Shown here: piece after piece, positions 8,931 to 17,820 of the stretch | Layout of the letters: the number at the start of each line of letters is the position of its first letter | How positions within the stretch are numbered: position 1 is the stretch's first letter | The notes under the pieces: generated by a model | Told to the model about the DNA's origin: nothing | Database searches by the model: none | What the model saw: the letters and a program-made list of their open reading frames with translations, nothing else | Made by a program: the position numbers and the translations under genes | DNA from: Bacteroidales bacterium | GTDB taxonomy: Bacteria; Bacteroidota; Bacteroidia; Bacteroidales; UBA3824 | Reading direction: 5' to 3' | DNA: 64,000 nt | Assembly (NCBI GenBank): GCA_017412115.1 | Contig: JAFPYR010000069.1 | Location: forward strand, 166,323 to 230,322

Positions 8931-11900
8931 CTATTTTACGATTATTTTAAAACTTAATCTGACACCGTTTTGTGTGAAAACACCGGTATAATTACCTGAG
9001 CGTAAATTAACTATATTTTCAGGCTGCGCATTTTTTATGTGCTGAACCAAAATGCCGCCATTTGTATAGATTTTAATCTCAGCCGTTTTGTCCTCATCAA
9101 AATCCTCGATGTCGATATGTATATCCTGCATTGAAACTGCCGGATTAGGATAAACTGACAAAACAGCATTGCGTTTCTTTATTGTCGGATATATCTCCAA
9201 CGGACATGTTTCGTATTTTTCGCCATTTTTATTGGTAACAAGTGCGTAATATGTTCCGTAGAGATCTTTATCTTCCGAAAGATACTGTCCTGTCTGACCA
9301 TCAAGCATATTACCGTTTTTGTACCATTGATAATCTACGTAATCTCCGTTTACAAATACTACATCCTTGTAAAGTTGGAACAAAGATTTAGCTGCTATCT
9401 TGGTTGTGAAACTAAAATCGCATGGATACGATACGTTACCTGCCATGTCAAAGAATACAATCTTACCTTTGTATGTACCAGCTTCAAGATTTTCGGGCAA
9501 GTTGATAAGAATTTGCGAATTGTTGTCGGCTATTCCTTCCATGCTTTCAAATCTTGAATCGTCAAAAGTAATTTCATATCTCTCTACCTTGCCTGTAAGC
9601 ACTTCGTATTCGAGCAATACTTTGTTGGAACAAAGATATTCGTTGGTAACATCTACAGTAATTCTGATATTATTTGTTTCGATTTTGTTGGAAACCATAA
9701 CAGCGAATGTCTGAGAAACCTCTTTGTAGCAATTTTGATCGGGAACGAATCTTGCCACTACTTCTTGTTTTTCGTCAAGTGCTCTAAGTACTGTGCCTGA
9801 TTTGGGTTCATAAGTCATACGACCGCTCAACTTTTCACCGTTGTAGAAGGCCTCAGCATAGATATCGTTGCCGATTTCTGAGGCTGGATATGCGTATAGT
9901 TTATCTTCGTCTAATACAAGTGTGGGAGTTCCCACGATAATAGCTTCTCGACTATATACATATTCCTTCTCGTTGTCGTCAAGATAATAATTCGGATTAT
10001 CCTCAAGAGAGAAACTCAATGTAATCACTTTGTTAGTTGATACTTCAGCATCGTTGTATACAGCTGTTGCCCTCAAATTATAATTGTCGCCTTCGTATGC
10101 GTTGGTGGGCAATTCAGAAGTAATTTCAGCTGTATTGTTGCCGTCATAATCTTTAACAATCTGAACATCTACTTTTCCAATCATGAGTTTCTTGGGAAGA
10201 ATTTCAAATTCGATTGTTGTAGGCTCTTCCAATTGATAATTGTCGGATTCTATTGAGGCTGTGGCAGTGTAATTGCCGCCGTTTACCCTTCCGCCATTTA
10301 CAGCAACATCAATTACCTCGTTAGCAAACAAGCCCGATACTGTGGCTTCGGGTTTTTGCTCTTCGTGATTGTATACGAAAGACAATTCGCCCCACAATAC
10401 TCTAAGCGGTGCTTTCTCAATCGTTACATTTACCTCGCCGATTTCAGTATCGGAGTAGTTGGAATTGCCGCGAACTTTGTAATATACAGTATAATTATCA
10501 GCATCCTTTGCTTGGGGAAGTGCTGTATTAAACTCACCATCACGACTGAGACTATAAAGCATTTCGCCAGCTGTTGTACTACCTGCTGAAACCAAATTCT
10601 GCTCAAAGCCATTGTATACCAAATTGTTTGGCTTGGGCGCAACAACGGGAGACGGTAATGTCGGGGTTATCTCGTAATCATGTGTTTTGCCATTAGCAAT
10701 TACATAATTTCTGTTGGAAAGTTCCACCGCCGTAGCCGTGTAATTACCTACTGCGACATTTGCTCCACTTACTACTACTTCGCAAACGTCAGAGCCTACA
10801 ATATCTTCTGCTTTAACATTTGCCTTTGGATATTTAGCAGTACCGTCGTATTCAAATATATTACCGTCCCACTGCACCGTTACGCCTTTGGGTTTAATTT
10901 CAAACTCCTGATAAATCTTATTATTCATTATGAGTTTGTAATTGTCGTTGTCAATGCTTGTTGCTTTTGCGGTGTATTCTCCGGCATTGGTTTGTGTGCC
11001 TGAAACGGTAACATTACAAACATCACCGCTAACGGTTTCAACCGTAGCCTTTGGACAATGTTCTTGTCCATCGTATGGATATGGCTGTGTGTAATCCCAA
11101 CTTACTTCCACTTCTTTCTGCAAAACGGTGAATGTTCCGTCTGTAAATTGAAGATCGTAATTATCGGCTGAGAATTTATCTTCGTCGATTTCGATAGTGT
11201 AAACTCCAGCATTGCCAGTGTAGTTTAAGTAATTAGCACTTCCAACTGTAATATTGGTAGTACTTTCACCCTCAACAAAGCCATCGTAACTAAATGTAAT
11301 TGTAGGTGTCGCATCGCCGTAAGTGATTGTCTTGTCGTCGGCAGTAACTTTAAACGGTGCTTTTTCAATTACAGTAGTTATAGTTTGTGGTTCAACGTCG
11401 GTGAAATTTGTGTTGCCAACTACTTTGTAATAAACAGTGTAATTGTTAGCATTTTTAGCCGTTGGAAGCGATTTAGAATAATCTGTTCCGTTGAGACTAT
11501 AAAGCATTTCGCCAGCAGTTGTACTACCTGCCATTATTAACACTTGATTTTCACCGTTGTAAGTCAATGTATATTCGATTGGTTCGGTAATTTCAGGTAC
11601 TACCTTCTTGATTGTAAACGTTTGGTTTACTGTCTCGTTGCTTGGAAGTTTGTAATTGCGGTTGGAGACCTCTACTGCCGTTGCAGTGTAAGTTCCAGCG
11701 TTTACCTGCGCACCGCTTACTGTTATTGTACATTCGTCATCGCTAAGCAAAGCACCTGCTGTTGCTTCAGGTTTTTGAGCCTTACCGTTGAAATCAAACT
11801 CTGATGTACCCCAAGAAATTGAAGCCACTTTTGGTGTGATTTCAAAACCTATTTTCAAATTGTAGTTTGGAAGTGCGTAATTCTGATTGCTAAGACCCGT

Positions 11901-14900
11901 AGCCTCTGCCGTATAATATCCGACGTTGATACTTTCGCCTTCTTTTACCACAATAGTAACTTCGCAATCATTATCGCCAACAACTGTGGCGGTAGGTTTG
12001 TGAGTTTGTTTATCGTATTCAAAAACCAAATTACCCCATTGAATTTCTACTTGCTTTTGTACAACAGTCAATGTACCCGCAACGTAGTTGAATTCGTAGT
12101 TTTGAGACTCAAGATTGTAAGGCACGATTTCGTCTTCGTATACGCCGTAGTTGTCGTTTTTGTGATACGTTTTATAGTTGAATTGCAAAGTGTTGCTCAA
12201 ATTGTGAGCCGCATCTTCGCCGTCTACAAAACCGCTGTAAGTTACACCGTTGTTGGAAGGCTCTTCACCGTAAACGATTGTATGGTCGTTTGCCGTAACG
12301 GTAAGGTCTTTTTTGGTGATGTTGGCAGCACTATTTGCAGGCTGTACCGACAATACATAATTTGCCGCTTTTGAACCTTCAAGTTCGTAATTGGTAAATG
12401 CTACCACGATATTCTCGGCAACATCTTTGTCGGCAAAGGTAGCGTTACCTGCTTTGATTGTAACAGCACCTTCGTCGGAATCAACAACTCCGCTCAACTC
12501 TCCGCCGGTAGTTGTGGCAACTGTATTACCGTCGTATACTTTGTTGTTAGCTTTAAGATTGATAATCGTGACAGGCTTTTGTGCAATGTTGTAATCATGT
12601 GTTGAATTTGGAGTAGACAATTTATAATTATCATTGCTCAAAGCCGTTGCCGTTACAGTGTAGTTTTTGCCTGCATTAGTTTGCGCTCCCTCGTATGCAG
12701 AAACAATACAATTATCTCCGTAAACAAGATCTGTGGAATTAACCGTTGCTAAAGGGTACTGCTCAGAAGCATTGTACTCAAGCGGTGTTTCGTCCCAAGT
12801 TAATCCAACTTCTTTTTTCTCTACTATTAAAGTACCATTTTCGTATTCAAAAACGTAGTTTTGAGCCACTGCACCTGAGGTCGTAATCGTATAAGTACCT
12901 TGTTTCCTCTTGTCGGCAACAGTAGTATTGTAATCGCAAGAAATAGTCGGCAGTGTTTTCAAAACGCTTGAATTTTCATTGTTTTTGAAATTATTAGAAT
13001 ACGTTACCGTGTATGTCGGAGCATTATCACCGTAAGCGATAGTTTTGTTTTCAGCAGTAATCGTAATCGTTACGGCGGTGATATTTGCCGTTGTAGATTG
13101 AGGCTGCGAAAGCGAATAGTTGCTTGCTTTTTCGCCCGAAAGTGAATAATTGGTAAATGTTATAGGCTTATCAGTGCCGACATTTGCGTTGTCGAAATTA
13201 GCATTACCCGCCACTATTGTTACCGCCGATTCATCACCGCTGACAACGTTATTTAACTCTCCGCCTAAAGCGGTTGCCGTTGTGTTGCCGTCGTATGGTT
13301 TGTCGCTAACAGAAATGCCTGAAATGGTAAGCGGTCTTGGGGTTATTTGATATGTTTTACTTGCCGGTTGTGCCGAAAGAGAGTAATTATCTTTATCCTC
13401 GCCCTCAAGAGCAAAACCGAGAAAAGCAACTTCCCAAGTGCCGACGTTTACATTTGCAAATGTAGCCTTAGCATTTGTGGTGCTAATAGTTACATTGTCT
13501 GTTGCAACTTTCCCCGAAATGGTGGCTTCAGTACTTATTACTGAGGCAGTATTATTGCCGTCGTATACCTTGTTTTCAGATTCAACACCTACAATAGTAA
13601 CAGGTTTTGGTGCTATTGAAACGGTTAAATCCTCTTCGTCAACACTATTATAATTAGAATTGCCTTCTACTTTATAATAAACAGTGTATTCTCCTGCCTT
13701 TTTGCCCGTTGGAAGTGTTTCGGAATAAGTGCCGCTTTCGCCGACTTTATATTTCAGAGTACCGCCCGATGTGTTGTAAGTGGCCAAAAGTTGCTGATCT
13801 GAACCAGTGTAAACAAGATTTTGTACCGATGAAATTGTTATTGTCGGTGTTGCTTTCTTAATGGTGAAATTACTTGTCGGGTTTGTAATGTTATAGTTGC
13901 CAGATTTTTCACCGTTAAGAGTTGCCGTTGAAGTGTATGGCATGTCGCTTGCTTGTGTTTGCTCTGTTGCAAAAGTTAATGTGCAATTATCACTGCCAAA
14001 AAGACTTCCTTCAGCAATTGTTGCTCTACGAATATGCGTCTGACCATTATATGTAAATTCTTTTTCGGTGTCCCAAGTAATCGCAATGTCTTTTTTCTTA
14101 ACAGTGAGTTTGCCGTTGGTATAGGTAACATTGTAATTTTGAAGTTCCGTATTGCCCGAAATCTCAATGAGGTAATCTCCTACATTATTACCCGCAACGT
14201 ATTCGCAAGACATCGAGATGTCTGCATTCAAACCATTCTCAGTGTCAGTACCAAGAAGCGTTGTAAACATCTTAGTAAATGAGGGAGCATTTTCGCCGTA
14301 AGTTATCTCTTTGTTATCGGCTGCAATAGTAAGATTTGCTTTCTTAATTGTAGCAGTAAGAGAGGTTGGCGTTGTGCTTTGATAATTGCTGTTACCCTCT
14401 ATCATATAGTAAATGGTGTATGTTGCGGCGTTGGTACTTTTAGGAAGTGTTATTGAAAAATCTCCTGTTTCACCCAAACGATATTTCAAAGTACCGTTGC
14501 CACATTCACCGGCAGTTATCAATGTTTGTTCGCTGCCATTGTAAGTTAAATCGTTGGCAGAGGGTGCTGTAGTGATACTTGGTGTTTTTTTTGTGATAGA
14601 GAAAGCCTGTGTTTTAACATTCGAAAGTACGTAGTTTTTGGCTTTGTCGCCTGTAAGTGCAGTTGCTAAGGCAGTATAGTCTCCGGCATCGGTTTGCGCA
14701 CCTTCATAAGTAACAGTTACAACATCAGAATTAACAGTATTAGAAACACTCGGAACGGGACAATGTTCGATGCCGTCGTAAACCCAAGTAGCAGGATTAG
14801 GAGTCCAACTTAAAGTAGCAGTCAGCTGATTAACCGTTAAATTACCACTTTGATAAATAATATTGTAATTCTCTGAGGTAAGACCTTTTGGCGTAATAGT

Positions 14901-17423
14901 TTTATTCTCTTTGTCGTAATCCTCGTATTGAGCGTATGTGTAATCATAAACCAAAGTACCTGATAACACACTTTCGTCTTCACCAGAGATAAAACCACTA
15001 TACGTTACCCCATTGTCGAAAGGCGCATCGCCGTAAGTGATAGTATGATTGTTGGCTTTAACAGTGAGGTCTTTTGGGGTAATATTGGCTTTAACGTCCG
15101 TTGGACGTTTAACCTTGAGAGTATAGTTTTCTGCCTTTGTACCCGTAAGTGTAAAATCGGAGGTGAAAGTAATACCCCACTGACCAACATTTTTTTCAGC
15201 AAATTCGGCTGTGGCATTTACCAAACTTACATTTGATTCGTCAGCAGTTAAAACACCTGACAAAGTACTTTCTGAAACTTCTGCCGTTTTGTTGCCGTCG
15301 TAAGTTTTGTCAGAAACGGTAACGCTAACGATTTCAACCTCTTTCTGTGTGATAGAATATGCTTTGTTATTGCCGCTACTTGGCAACAAATAGTTAGTGT
15401 TGCTAAGCCCTATAACCTCGGCTGTGTAGTTGCCGACATTAACGCCACCTTCTTTTAAAGTTGGTGTACATGTTGTACCTTCTACAACGCTGGTAAGAGT
15501 TGCAGTCGGGCTTTGATTCTCGCCATTGTATACAAATTCAGATTTATCTTGCCAAGTAATACCAACGGTGATTTTATTAACAGTTAAAGTGCCCTTTACA
15601 AAAGTAATAGTATAATTATTTGAGGTTAAACCACTTGGAGTAATGTCATAATTACCAGCATTATCGTATTGAGCGTAATCGCAATCAAATGCTAATATTC
15701 CGCTAAGAATGCTTTCTGCTTCGTTATTAACAAAACCAGAATACGAAACAGAGTATGATGGTGCTGCTGAGCCGTAGTTAATGGTTTTGTTTTCAGCGGT
15801 GATAGTAAGAGGTACGCGCGTAATTCTTACCTTGAAATTCTGATTTGCGTCGTTTTGTACATCATTGTGATTGCCGTCTGTACCAACGATTCTATAATAA
15901 ACAGTGTATTCTCCAACGTCTTTTCTTGTTGGGATTGCGTCTGCATAAGTACCATCGGAGCCAACTTTGTATTGAAATTTAGTACCCGTAGGATTGTTTT
16001 GTCCGCCGGTTGCCAAATTTTGCTCTAAACCGTTGTAAGGCATTTCGATAACGTTATCAGTGCCAATAGTTCCGTTTGCTGGTGTCGAAGGCAAATCTTC
16101 GTCGGCAATAGTAGGAGTGGCGCGATTAATAGTAAAATCAGTAGTAGGCTGTATTGTAGGAAGTTTATAGTTAGGATTGCTCAGACTAACAGCCTTTGCA
16201 GCCTTATCGTCGCTATAAGTTCCTGCATTGATTTGCGCACCTTCCACCGTTACTAAGCAGGAAGTTCCTAAAACTAAATTTGTAACCGTAGCGGTAGGAA
16301 TTTTTTCCATGCCGTCGTATTCAAAAGTAGTTGTTCCCCATTCGATAGTTACTTCTTTTGGTCTGATTTCGTTTTTAACGGTAACAGAAGTTGATTCAGT
16401 AGAAAGCGAATAATTGTCAGCGTCAGTTCCCGAAAGAGTATAGCCGCTAATTGTAACGTCTTTGTTTGCACCAGCATTTGCATCAGCAAAATTTGCAGTA
16501 CCACACGTTATCGACAAGTTGTCGCCCGAAATCATTTCAGGAAAAGAAATATCTGTGGTAACGATGTCAGCAGTAGTGTTGCCGTCGTAATCCTTGTCGT
16601 TTGATTTAAGACCGCTTAATGTAACAGTCAATTTTGTTATACTATTATTGACACTTGCAGGCTGAGCCGAAAGTTCGTAATTATTGGCATCAGTGCCTGT
16701 TAAAGTAAATCCAGAGAAAGTTACTGCTTTTCCTGTACCAACATTTTTGTCTGAAAAACTTGCTGTACCTGCGATTATGTTCAAGTTGTCTGTTGAAACT
16801 TTACCGTCGATTATAGCCTCAGAAATATCCACTGTAGCATTTGTATTGCCATTGTAAGTTCTGTCGGCAGATTTTACACCCGTAATTGTAACAGATTTTT
16901 TATTGATTGTGGAAGTTATAGAACCAACCTGAGAATCATTATGATTGGCATCACCTTTCACCTTATAATATATAGTGTATTCGTCGGCATCTTTTTTAGA
17001 AGGAATTTCTGAAGTAAATATTCCGTTTTCGGTAAGGCTATATTGGAATTCACCGCCGGTTACTTCACCTACTGTAAGAAGCGGTTGTGCTGAGCCATTG
17101 TATGTAACAATAACACGCGCAGGAGGAGTAAATGTGGGAGCAACAGCAGTAATAGAAAATACTGCTGTCTTGTTGTCATCAGGAAGTTTGTAATTGTCTT
17201 TATCTTCACCATTCAAACTTGCAGTAGAAACATAATTAGAACCTACATTAATTTTAGGTTCGGCAAAAGTCAAACTACAATCATCGTTAGCCTCTACACC
17301 GCTTATAGTAGCCGTACGAATTTGTTCTTCGCCGTTGTATGGAAATTCGCTTTGGTCTTGCCAAGTTAGCGTAATGGTCCTTTGTGTTATTGCATTTTTA
17401 ACACTTGTAGGTTGAGCCATCAA
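8931..17423 (-). CDS. Giant repetitive secreted protein, main C-terminal part (YDG/MBG modules, T9SS type A sorting domain)
   Basis: The 2830-residue reading from an internal ATG is the bulk of a gene that begins at 19974. By eye it holds about 30 modules of four kinds: YDG type (YDGNTTA..., about 7), MBG 'YGX' type (ITAENKTINYGSAAP..., about 6), a W....FxYxGxxxxPxATV type (about 11) and a type with YNGxxQxLxxAG plus YYKVxGNxN (about 6). The last 75 residues, beginning VYPNPAVS and ending FKIIVK, look like a type A T9SS sorting domain, so the protein should be exported and attached to the surface by T9SS. The frame stays open upstream to a TAG at 17535-17537 and continues in the same frame beyond it. 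An adhesin or matrix role is likely by analogy only. Confidence 0.85.
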   Translation of the reverse strand: MMAQPTSVKNAITQRTITLTWQDQSEFPYNGEEQIRTATISGVEANDDCSLTFAEPKINVGSNYVSTASLNGEDKDNYKLPDDNKTAVFSITAVAPTFTPPARVIVTYNGSAQPLLTVGEVTGGEFQYSLTENGIFTSEIPSKKDADEYTIYYKVKGDANHNDSQVGSITSTINKKSVTITGVKSADRTYNGNTNATVDISEAIIDGKVSTDNLNIIAGTASFSDKNVGTGKAVTFSGFTLTGTDANNYELSAQPASVNNSITKLTVTLSGLKSNDKDYDGNTTADIVTTDISFPEMISGDNLSITCGTANFADANAGANKDVTISGYTLSGTDADNYSLSTESTSVTVKNEIRPKEVTIEWGTTTFEYDGMEKIPTATVTNLVLGTSCLVTVEGAQINAGTYSDDKAAKAVSLSNPNYKLPTIQPTTDFTINRATPTIADEDLPSTPANGTIGTDNVIEMPYNGLEQNLATGGQNNPTGTKFQYKVGSDGTYADAIPTRKDVGEYTVYYRIVGTDGNHNDVQNDANQNFKVRITRVPLTITAENKTINYGSAAPSYSVSYSGFVNNEAESILSGILAFDCDYAQYDNAGNYDITPSGLTSNNYTITFVKGTLTVNKITVGITWQDKSEFVYNGENQSPTATLTSVVEGTTCTPTLKEGGVNVGNYTAEVIGLSNTNYLLPSSGNNKAYSITQKEVEIVSVTVSDKTYDGNKTAEVSESTLSGVLTADESNVSLVNATAEFAEKNVGQWGITFTSDFTLTGTKAENYTLKVKRPTDVKANITPKDLTVKANNHTITYGDAPFDNGVTYSGFISGEDESVLSGTLVYDYTYAQYEDYDKENKTITPKGLTSENYNIIYQSGNLTVNQLTATLSWTPNPATWVYDGIEHCPVPSVSNTVNSDVVTVTYEGAQTDAGDYTALATALTGDKAKNYVLSNVKTQAFSITKKTPSITTAPSANDLTYNGSEQTLITAGECGNGTLKYRLGETGDFSITLPKSTNAATYTIYYMIEGNSNYQSTTPTSLTATIKKANLTIAADNKEITYGENAPSFTKMFTTLLGTDTENGLNADISMSCEYVAGNNVGDYLIEISGNTELQNYNVTYTNGKLTVKKKDIAITWDTEKEFTYNGQTHIRRATIAEGSLFGSDNCTLTFATEQTQASDMPYTSTATLNGEKSGNYNITNPTSNFTIKKATPTITISSVQNLVYTGSDQQLLATYNTSGGTLKYKVGESGTYSETLPTGKKAGEYTVYYKVEGNSNYNSVDEEDLTVSIAPKPVTIVGVESENKVYDGNNTASVISTEATISGKVATDNVTISTTNAKATFANVNVGTWEVAFLGFALEGEDKDNYSLSAQPASKTYQITPRPLTISGISVSDKPYDGNTTATALGGELNNVVSGDESAVTIVAGNANFDNANVGTDKPITFTNYSLSGEKASNYSLSQPQSTTANITAVTITITAENKTIAYGDNAPTYTVTYSNNFKNNENSSVLKTLPTISCDYNTTVADKRKQGTYTITTSGAVAQNYVFEYENGTLIVEKKEVGLTWDETPLEYNASEQYPLATVNSTDLVYGDNCIVSAYEGAQTNAGKNYTVTATALSNDNYKLSTPNSTHDYNIAQKPVTIINLKANNKVYDGNTVATTTGGELSGVVDSDEGAVTIKAGNATFADKDVAENIVVAFTNYELEGSKAANYVLSVQPANSAANITKKDLTVTANDHTIVYGEEPSNNGVTYSGFVDGEDAAHNLSNTLQFNYKTYHKNDNYGVYEDEIVPYNLESQNYEFNYVAGTLTVVQKQVEIQWGNLVFEYDKQTHKPTATVVGDNDCEVTIVVKEGESINVGYYTAEATGLSNQNYALPNYNLKIGFEITPKVASISWGTSEFDFNGKAQKPEATAGALLSDDECTITVSGAQVNAGTYTATAVEVSNRNYKLPSNETVNQTFTIKKVVPEITEPIEYTLTYNGENQVLIMAGSTTAGEMLYSLNGTDYSKSLPTAKNANNYTVYYKVVGNTNFTDVEPQTITTVIEKAPFKVTADDKTITYGDATPTITFSYDGFVEGESTTNITVGSANYLNYTGNAGVYTIEIDEDKFSADNYDLQFTDGTFTVLQKEVEVSWDYTQPYPYDGQEHCPKATVETVSGDVCNVTVSGTQTNAGEYTAKATSIDNDNYKLIMNNKIYQEFEIKPKGVTVQWDGNIFEYDGTAKYPKANVKAEDIVGSDVCEVVVSGANVAVGNYTATAVELSNRNYVIANGKTHDYEITPTLPSPVVAPKPNNLVYNGFEQNLVSAGSTTAGEMLYSLSRDGEFNTALPQAKDADNYTVYYKVRGNSNYSDTEIGEVNVTIEKAPLRVLWGELSFVYNHEEQKPEATVSGLFANEVIDVAVNGGRVNGGNYTATASIESDNYQLEEPTTIEFEILPKKLMIGKVDVQIVKDYDGNNTAEITSELPTNAYEGDNYNLRATAVYNDAEVSTNKVITLSFSLEDNPNYYLDDNEKEYVYSREAIIVGTPTLVLDEDKLYAYPASEIGNDIYAEAFYNGEKLSGRMTYEPKSGTVLRALDEKQEVVARFVPDQNCYKEVSQTFAVMVSNKIETNNIRITVDVTNEYLCSNKVLLEYEVLTGKVERYEITFDDSRFESMEGIADNNSQILINLPENLEAGTYKGKIVFFDMAGNVSYPCDFSFTTKIAAKSLFQLYKDVVFVNGDYVDYQWYKNGNMLDGQTGQYLSEDKDLYGTYYALVTNKNGEKYETCPLEIYPTIKKRNAVLSVYPNPAVSMQDIHIDIEDFDEDKTAEIKIYTNGGILVQHIKNAQPENIVNLRSGNYTGVFTQNGVRLSFKIIVK

Positions 17424-17534
17424 TGTGTAATTTCCTACGTCATCACCCTCAAGAGCAAAACCGCTAAAAGTAACATCTTTATCAGTGCCGACATTTTTGG
17501 TATCGAAATTGGCTGAAATAGTAGATGTTGAAAT

Positions 17535-17820
17535 CTACAAATCATCACCCGTAATTGCAAATACGTTACCATCAGAATCTACAATTTTTGCATTTTCGAT
17601 ATTCACTGCGGCTTCTGTGGTACCGTCGTAGATTTTGTCAGCAGACTTTACAGCGTCAATTTTAACCTCTTTTTTAGTAATATTAGCAGTAAGTTGAGTC
17701 TTGAGTCTTGCCGAAAAATTATCGCTATTGGTAACAAATTCAAAATTGATACTTTTGCCTGTACCTGCATTTTTGTCAACAAAAGCAGCCGTGAAAGAAA
17801 TTTCGCCCGGAATTGTTAAG
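17535..17820 (-). pseudogene. Middle fragment of the giant protein gene, between a frameshift and an in-frame stop
   Basis: Translation in the frame of the C-terminal part gives LTIPGEISFTAAFVDKNAG, a complete YDG module (ADKIYDGTTEAAV...) and ITGDDL, and is then cut by TAG at 17535-17537. The stop stands where related modules have Ser (GDNLSIT against GDDL-stop-IST), so one TCG-to-TAG change would explain it. At its 5' end the reading meets the N-terminal part near 17820. Removing one base there (the C of GCACTTA on the minus strand) makes SALTIPGE continuous. Homology runs through both lesions, so this is one ancestral gene. Confidence 0.75.

Noticed and set aside
12000..12374. Plus-strand frames over the giant repeat gene
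   Set aside because: They are low-complexity shadows of the repeated modules, rich in Val/Phe/Cys, and recur wherever the same module occurs.
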